A stretch of 64,000 nt of DNA from Adiantum capillus-veneris (taxonomy: Eukaryota; Streptophyta; Polypodiopsida; Polypodiales; Pteridaceae): positions 48,115,598-48,179,597 of the forward strand of contig CM043962.1 of assembly GCA_014529385.2 (NCBI GenBank), given 5' to 3'. Position 1 is the first letter of the stretch. Each line of letters starts with the position of its first letter. Below, in pieces: positions 57,259 through 64,000 of the stretch. The notes under the pieces are model-generated. The model did not search any database. It had not been told where the DNA came from and saw only the letters and a list, made by a program, of their open reading frames with translations. A program made the translations under genes and the position numbers.

Positions 57259-59526
57259 TTAATCGGAAAAACAGTCACTATACTGTTGTAAAAACATTGA
57301 CCTTTCTTTATCTAGCACAGATAAATTTGATTCATCACAATCTGACACTTCACGTGCAAAAACCAAGTACGCAGAAAGATGCTTTTTCATTACAGAAGTA
57401 ATAGCAGAAGCTGATATAGTGGGAATAGACTCCCCTTTAAGGTTTACATCTAGGATGTGAGTTTTTCCGCTGCTCTGTACAGTGATCTTTTTGTTGTAGG
57501 CATCCATGATTCCCTGTACACGAAATAACCAAGGAATACCTAACAACACATCACATCCATCCAGTGGCATGATGTAAAATTCTTCAGCATCTACATAGGA
57601 CTGGATATGTAGGCGCAACTTTCCGATGATGGGTGTCATAGCCTCTGTATGGCCAGGACATGCCAAAGCTGCCTCTGCTGTATACCCCGTCTCTTCAGGT
57701 CTGATTCCTAACTTTGAAGCCAATTCTGGGGAAATGAAGTTGGCTTTGGCACCTGGATCAAAGAAGATAAGCACTTTTTGATCCCTGACCTTTCCCCATG
57801 CTCTGCAAAGCTCACTTGCATCTGAATTTGGCTTGTCGCCCACCATATCTGGCACTAGACCAGCCATGGGCTTCTTTCCTTTCTTGTCTTCCTTATCTTC
57901 AGAATCAGTTGGCCTTTTCTTTCTAGGACAATTGTAAGCAATGTGGCTAGCCTGCTCACAGATAAAGCATTTGTTCTCTGCCCTCAGGACCTTCTTTTGC
58001 TCTTCCGACTTGCGCGGAAAACGTCTTTTCCATTTCTTCGCTGGTCCCTTTTCTTATTCAGCCGTAGCTTTGTCTTTCCCTGCGTTGGCTGGCTCTTGAG
58101 TCACTTTCGGAGCCTCCTTGGGAACATACTTCTTCGCTGAATTTTTCTTGGCTGATCCTTCCTTGACGCCAGTATTGAATTCACAATCTTCTCCCTTGAG
58201 CAAACCATTGCCAGTGTTTGCTACCTCGATGAGCTGCGTCACAGTAGTGACTTTGGTCTTCGTGCAGTATTTTCTCAATCCTTTGGGTAGGCCACAACAG
58301 TATTTTTCAATCTGTTCTATCAATGGCACAAACCTATAGGAAGTTACTGGAAGTAGAGCTTTCCAGAACTTCTGATTGTAATCATCCAGATTCTTGCAAG
58401 TGGTAGTATTAAGCTGGTGCCATTCTGTCATGACATTTGCTTCAAAGTCATCAGATAACCATGTTGCTGCAAAAAGTTGCTTGAAGTAAATCCATGTGGA
58501 CGGAGCTTGCCCTTGAAGCAATAAAGTTGTCCACCATTGTCCCGCATTCCCTGTCAAGAAAGTGGCTGCCTTGCGGACCTTTGAAGCCTCCGTAAAGTTT
58601 CCCCCTGCATAGGCTTTGTCAAACTGCTGGAGGAATGAGAGAGCCTTCTTCCTGTCATCAAATCCTGTAAAGGTCTTGAAAGTCACACCTTTGCCACCTT
58701 CTTTGTACGGAGTTGGCCTCTCCAGCGGCGTTAAATTGTCATATGGAAGTGATTGAAACATGGGAACACTATTAGGGTTCATCTGTGTTCCTTGGCCGCT
58801 ATTAACTTGACCTGGAAATGCCATATTTGGCTGCTGATTTGTAATTCCAGCCATACCAAAATTTGCCTGTGGCATCCCAAATTGGCCCTGAGTGCTTTGA
58901 AACCCTGGTAGCATGCCTGTGACACCATACATGGGGTTAGGCATCATCGTTTGAGCACTCCCGAACAATGTTCCTGGCGTGTAAAATTGATTTCCAGGTG
59001 CATGACCAGCCATGCTCTGGAATACCGATCCACCTCCAAAATAGCCAAGGTGTACTGAAGGTGGTGGGAACACCTGTTGCATAGCCTGTAGGTTGCTTCC
59101 CTACCCATTAGAACCAACTATAGTCTGCTGAAAGGTGGCGGGCTGGACTGGTACAGCTTGAAAGACTGGCATCTCAGCCACCTGTTCTTGCACCTTAGGC
59201 ACAGGTTGTGGACACTGCATGTTCTTCGTCAAGTGTACAGGTGTTTCCATTGACTGTGCAGTATGAATCACATGTGCTTGAGCCTTAACAGGCTTTTGAA
59301 TATGATCCAGTGACCCAACTTACTGAGACGGAACAGGAGGTTGCAGAAAGGCTAAAAACCTCGGGTTCTGCATTACTTGTGTGAACATAGCCACAGCAGT
59401 AGCCAACTGGGTTCTGAATATATCATCATCCGTCTGTGGTGGTCTTGAGGACTCACCCACTTCATGTGTCTGTTGACCTTGTGAAGAGGAAACCTCTTCA
59501 GTCACATCATCTGGTTTGTCAGCCAT
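57259..59526 (-). pseudogene. Gag-protease of inner gypsy
   Basis: One frame from ATG 59526 (MADKPDDVTEEV) through gag and protease. The gag core matches the outer copy (TFLTGNAGQWWTTLLLQGQA) and the zinc knuckle lies in the same frame, CEQASHIAYNC (the conserved Gly before His has become Ser). Protease reads LIFFDPGAKANFISPELASK and GCDVLLGIPWLFRVQGIMDA. Stops at 59320 and 59104 are shared with the outer copy. Stops at 58054 and 57259 are private. The active-site triad reads DPGA rather than D(S/T)GA, so activity is doubtful even apart from the stops. Confidence 0.92.
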
Positions 59527-59617
59527 AATTGCAATTCCCTGTGTCTGGTCTATGATCCCCTGTGTCTTCAAGCCCGAACTGACCAAGGCTCACTTCTATG
59601 GGAAAAAGTGATTTAAT

Positions 59618-59633
59618 CCCGGCCATGGAACCA
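59618..59633 (-). promoter_or_regulatory. Putative non-standard primer-binding site, inner copy
   Basis: TGGTTCCATGGCCGGG on the minus strand, directly after the LTR end, identical to 45311-45326. Confidence 0.5.
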
Positions 59634-61113
59634 TGAAAACGGCCTGTTCAATCCAAAAAGGGCGGTAGACTTTACTTTAAACCTTGATTTAGCTTTCACC
59701 CATTTAATTTGTCGTCCACTTTACCTGTACTTTCAAGACACAACAAAGGGGAGAGGGATACAGGCTGCTAGATTGCACCTGTATGAGTAGACCGACACCA
59801 GATTGGCCCCTAACTTAGGCGCCCCTTTCGGTATTTCTTTATTGTTTAAAAGAGGGAATAAACGCTGTGGATCCCTACAAGCTGCCCCGCACACACTTGG
59901 CTGAATTTCAAGTGTTCCGGTCCGATTTCGGCAGCATAACTGTACTAGGACCCTCCACAATCAATATTCCCATGCATTGACTGACTTTCCCAACGCATAC
60001 GGGCACTTTGCAAAACCTGGCGAGAATCTGCAGCACGCTGAATTCTCTGTTTTCAGCCCTGAAAATGCGCCAGATCGCCTGTACAACGGTCCCCTTGCGT
60101 CCCGAAACTTCGTGGGGGTATTAGGGTCCGTTTAGGGTCAAAACCCTAAACCTGCAAAAATACACAGCAGGCTGTAATTTACTGTTTCGGGCTCTGTTTC
60201 GCGTGCCGGTCGCATCCGTAGCAAGTCCTCGAGCTCCCGCACCTGTAGGGCTACTTGCCCTTTGAATCGAACGAGATTTCGAGCGTGAAACCTCTCCGAA
60301 TCACCTGTACCTGCGGGGGATTAGCCGCTAGCTAATCCAGTACCTGTGCAAGAGGCTCTTGCCTCGGCAATCGCGCATGAACCCACACAACTGTACATTG
60401 GTCAATTGAAAAGCCCACTAGTGGGGCATAACATATTGCCAAAGGGGAGAGAGAGGGCAGTGCGTAGCGTGCAGGGCATCACTCCTGGCACCGCACTGTG
60501 TATAAGAGGGAAAGCAAGCACTCCATAGCTGTTAACCTGTGACAAAATCTGAAAATGAGCCTCTCCCAGCTTAAAATTCAGCGCCCCCTTCTCTTGCATG
60601 AGGAAAGTGCACCAGAAGGTGCCACTTGGCACATTTATAAGCATTTTCCCGTTTCGGGGTTGCCGCCTAAAAATCTCCCAACCGGTTGCCCAGTTGACTT
60701 CACGGCAGAGTAAGAAAATGTTTCTTTTGTCATTCCGGAGGTAATGACGCCAACACATTTTCAGGTCCCAAAATAGCAGTTCCCTAAATTTTAGGAGATG
60801 CTGTCATTGTATCTTTCTAGGTCATCCGACCCTCTTTGTACACTGCGGCCACATCCAGAACTGAAATGTAGCCTCTGTAGCAAAGGATTCCAATTTGGCT
60901 AGTCAATGACCCCACTTTGGCTAACCATATAGTCCTTGTCCAACCTTAGTGCTCTCTTGCCCTCAGGCCTGGACTCCCTCTGGACAGTTCCACACTAGCT
61001 ATGCAATGTAGGGCAGTTAGATTTCCCAAGGGGTGTTTCCGAAAAGTGAAAGTAAATAGATAATAAGAAAGAAATCAACAAAAAGGATAGATAGTAGTCA
61101 CACGCTGGTGACA
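59634..61113 (-). mobile_element. 5' LTR of inner gypsy chromovirus
   Basis: 1480 bp, TGTCACC (61113 downward) to GTTTTCA (59634), with the conserved motif at 59818-59837. At diagnostic sites it agrees with the outer 5' LTR, not with its own 3' LTR. Confidence 0.95.
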
Positions 61114-61118
61114 TTATT
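61114..61118. repeat. Right target-site duplication of inner gypsy insertion
   Basis: TTATT, one mismatch from GTATT at 47404-47408. Confidence 0.7.
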
Positions 61119-61650
61119 CCTTGGTTGTTTCGTGTACATGGAATCATGGATGCCTACAACAAAAAGATCACTGTACAGAGCAGGGGAAAAACTCACATTC
61201 TTGATGTAAAGCTTAAAGGGGAGTCTATTCCCACTGTATCAGCTTCAGCTATTACTTCTGTAATGAAAAAGCATCTTTCTGCGTACTTGGTTTTTGCACG
61301 TGAAGTGTCAGATTGTGATGAATCAAATTTATCTGTGCCAGATAAAGAAAGGTCAATGTTTTTACAACAGTATAGTGACTGTTTTTCCGATTCATTACCG
61401 TCTCAATTACCGCCAGAGAGACCCGAGGACGATGCGATAGATTTGGTGCTAGGCAGTAGCCCACCAAATAAGCCTCCGTACAGGGTTAGGGCGGCTCAGT
61501 AGAAAGAGATAATGGGCCAAGTACAGGAGCTGTTAGAAAATGGGCTGATTGAGCCCAGTTCATCTCCATTCTGTTCTCCACTGTTGTTGGTGCAGAAAAA
61601 GGATGGCTCATGGCGTATGTGCATAGACTACCGTGCACTGAACAAGAATA
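61119..61650 (+). pseudogene. Outer element: protease end and reverse transcriptase start
   Basis: Resumes exactly where 47408 left off (PWLFRVHGIMDAYNKKI), through KGESIPTVSASAITSVMKKH and PPNKPPYRVRAAQ. It has a private TAG at 61500, then [20 protein letters not shown]. At about 61650 the reverse transcriptase is cut off and the sequence jumps into integrase. Confidence 0.9.
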
Positions 61651-62429
61651 CCAATTCTACTGTCCTAGATCTGCTGAAGTGTTATGTGTAAGAGCATAAA
61701 GGAAAGTGGGAGCAGTATTTGCCATTGGTGGAGTATGCATACAATAATACAGTGCATTCATCAACTGGCAAGGCACCTTTTGAGATAGTTGAAGGTGGCA
61801 AGAAAGTCCCTCCCATACTGGACACAAAGGACAAGATATTTGAAGCAGATAAGTATGTTCAGGACATGGATGAAATATACAAGAAGGTCAAAGTGGCCTT
61901 AGAGAAGACTCAGGCAAAGCAAAAGAAAGCAGCTGATCGTCACCGTCGTGAAGTGGTATATTCACTGGGTGATTGGGTGCTTCTGCGCTTTGAAAAGGCA
62001 AGGTTAAAGAAGATGAAGGGCAAGGAAAGACTGTTTCCAGAGCTCAGCATGCGTTACTATGGGCCTTTTCAATTATGCGACATAATCAGTGATGTTGCAT
62101 ATAGGCTGAAATTGCTTGACACTTTGAAGATTCACAATGCGTTTCATGTGAGTATTCTCAGACCCTATGTGGGCAATGTGCCAGGAGATATGCCAGTTGA
62201 AGATCAGCCGGAAGTCGAGGAACTTGACGAGATCTTGGTCCCTGAACAGATTTTGGCACACAAAGAAAGGAAAGTGAAAGGCAAGGTTGCTAGGCGTTAC
62301 TTGGTAAAGTTCAGAAACTATCCACCAATGGATGCTAAGTGGATGGAAGAAGGTGAACTTGCAGAGTCACCAACTGTGTTATCACTTTACGTTGAAGCCT
62401 TCGGTTTGCAACCTACCTTCACCCCTTGA
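61651..62429 (+). pseudogene. Outer element: integrase C-terminus and chromodomain
   Basis: Begins [12 protein letters not shown], the shared TAA, EHKGKWEQYLPLVEYAYNN, then an open 236-codon frame (61719-62429) almost identical to the inner copy (about four residue differences). The chromodomain-like RRYLVKFRNYPPMDAKW is at about 62297-62347. The reverse transcriptase core, RNase H, integrase zinc finger and most of the catalytic core are missing. Confidence 0.92.
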
Positions 62430-62981
62430 GTTTCAAAGCTACATGGATTGTCAGTGTGACAATGGCTTCTGAAAGAAATGAGCTCAAATGAAATACCTGT
62501 TACATGAATGTTAGAGCTGTACAGATTGTCAGTTTGGCAATTGCTCTTATGGAATGTCCAAAAGTTTGGTTAGTGCTATAGAACTGAGTATTTCTTGTCA
62601 GTTTGTCAAGGATACAGTAATTGCTTCTATTAAAGAGTACATGTGTAACTGCATTCTTAAACTGTCGGTTTGGGTATGCTCGAAAGTGTTACGGGATCCA
62701 ACGTGTACTATAAGACAGTGGCAAAATGTGCAGCTACCATTTTGTCATTGGAAAGTTAGTGACTCAAAGCAATGGCAGAGTGCGAAGCTACCACTATGTC
62801 ATTGGGACAGGGTTCACACGCAGGCAATACATGTGTCGACGAGGTGTTGAACACACCAGGGTTGACAATGAGCATGTATGTGTTGTACATGTGTCGACAG
62901 GTGTTGAATACATCAGTGTCGACCGTGAGCATGTACGACATAGATGCAAACGAGGACGTTTGAGATTTCAAGAGGGGGGTA
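62430..62981 (+). mobile_element. 3' untranslated region and polypurine tract, outer element
   Basis: Counterpart of 48886-49437. It ends TTTCAAGAGGGGGGTA before the LTR. It includes two GTGTCGAC-type ~60-bp repeats (62840-62940). Open frames here are conserved between the two copies only because the copies are nearly identical. Confidence 0.8.
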
Positions 62982-64000
62982 TGTCACCAGCGTGTGACTA
63001 CTATCTATTCTTTTTGTTGATTTCTTTCTTATTATCTATTTACTTTCACTTTTTGGAAACACCCCTCGGGAAATCTGCCCGCCCTGCATTGCATAGCTAC
63101 TGTGGAACTGTCCAGAGGGAGTCCAGGCCTGAGGGCAAGAGAGCACAAAAATTGGACAAGGACTATGGTTAGCCAAAGTGGGGTTATTGACTAGCCAAAT
63201 TGGAATCCTTTGCTACAGAGGCTACATTTCAGTTCTGGATGTGGCCGTAGTGTACAAAGAGGGTCGGATGACCTAGAAAGATACAATGGCAGCATCTCCT
63301 AAAATTTAGGGAACTGCTATTTTGGGACCTGAAAATGTGTTGGCGTCATTACCTCCGGAATGACAAAGGGAACATTTTCTTACTCTGCCGTGAAGTCAAC
63401 TGGGCAACCGGTTGGGAGATTTTTAGGCGGCAACCCCGAAACGGGAAAATGCTTATAAATGTGCCAAGTGGCACCTTCTGGTGCACTTTCCTCATGCAAG
63501 AGAAGGGGGCGCTGAATTTTAAGCTGGGAGAGGCTCATTTTCAGATTTTGTCACAGGTTAAGAGCTATGGAGTGCTTGCTTTCCCTCTTATGCACAGTGC
63601 GGTGCCAGGAGTGATGCCCTGCACGCTATGCATTTCCCTCTCTCTCCCCTTTGGCAGTATGTTATGCCCCTCTAGTGGGCTTTACAATTGACCAATGTAC
63701 AGTTGTGTGGGTTCATACGCGATTGCCAAGGCAAGAGCCTCTTGCACAGGTACTGGATTAGCTAGCGGCTAATCCCCCGCAGGTAGAGGTGATTCGGAGA
63801 GGTTTCACGTTCGAAATCTCGTCCGATTCAAAGGGCAAGTAGCCCTACAGGTGCGGGAGCTCGAGGACTTGCTACGGATGCGACCGGCACGCGAAACGGA
63901 GCCCGAAACAGTAAATTACAGCCTGCTGTGTATTTTTGCAGGTTTAGGGTTTTGGCCCTAAACGGACCCTAATACCCCCACGAGGTTCGGCGACGCAAGG
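62982..64000 (+). mobile_element. 3' LTR of outer gypsy chromovirus (cut by window end)
   Basis: Starts TGTCACCAGCG after the polypurine tract. The first 1019 bp of about 1477 are in the window. Near-identical to the inner 3' LTR. Confidence 0.95.

Overview
The window looks like nuclear DNA from a land plant with a large, repeat-rich genome. The evidence is a spliced KH-domain gene with GT-AG introns, plant-type LTR retrotransposons (a chromodomain-bearing Ty3/gypsy lineage and Ty1/copia with a TGGTATCAGAGC primer site), a LINE remnant, and a Penelope-type reverse transcriptase, which is unusual for flowering plants. The very long TE-filled intron and the Penelope-like element suggest a fern, lycophyte or conifer-like genome, but the sequence alone does not settle the lineage. 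No bacterial operon, CRISPR array or rRNA is present.

Layout. 1-2.6 kb: end of an LTR element on the minus strand (ORF, primer site, LTR). 2.65-3.0 kb: G-rich minisatellite. 4.86-12.65 kb: Penelope-like element, with two ~2 kb direct repeats flanking a decayed reverse transcriptase. 17.2-18.1 kb: foldback of two divergent tRNA-like (SINE-like) modules and inverted arms. 18.2-42.06 kb: the only convincing host gene, a KH-domain RNA-binding protein in four exons. Its first intron is about 22.8 kb and holds a graveyard of LTR elements: a truncated gypsy, a gag-only element, family B/C LTRs, a LINE tail split by a solo LTR, and a pol-less LTR element. 42.3-43.8 kb: a small copia/TRIM-like primer-site region and an unrecognised minus-strand coding region.

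43.8-64.0 kb is a Russian-doll nest. An outer plus-strand gypsy chromovirus (43834 to beyond 64000) contains a minus-strand copy of the same family (47409-61113) inserted in its protease. That inner copy contains a plus-strand Ty1/copia element (50981-56000) inserted in its RNase H, with a perfect 5-bp duplication. Outer and inner gypsy copies share several premature stops. Their LTRs match position by position (5' with 5', 3' with 3') rather than within an element, which points to gene conversion or DNA-level duplication after or instead of ordinary retrotransposition.

None of the elements looks autonomous. Every pol or gag seen carries stops, deletions or a missing active site. A 20-bp motif next to the polyadenylation signal is shared by at least six LTRs of differing gypsy families and is probably functional.
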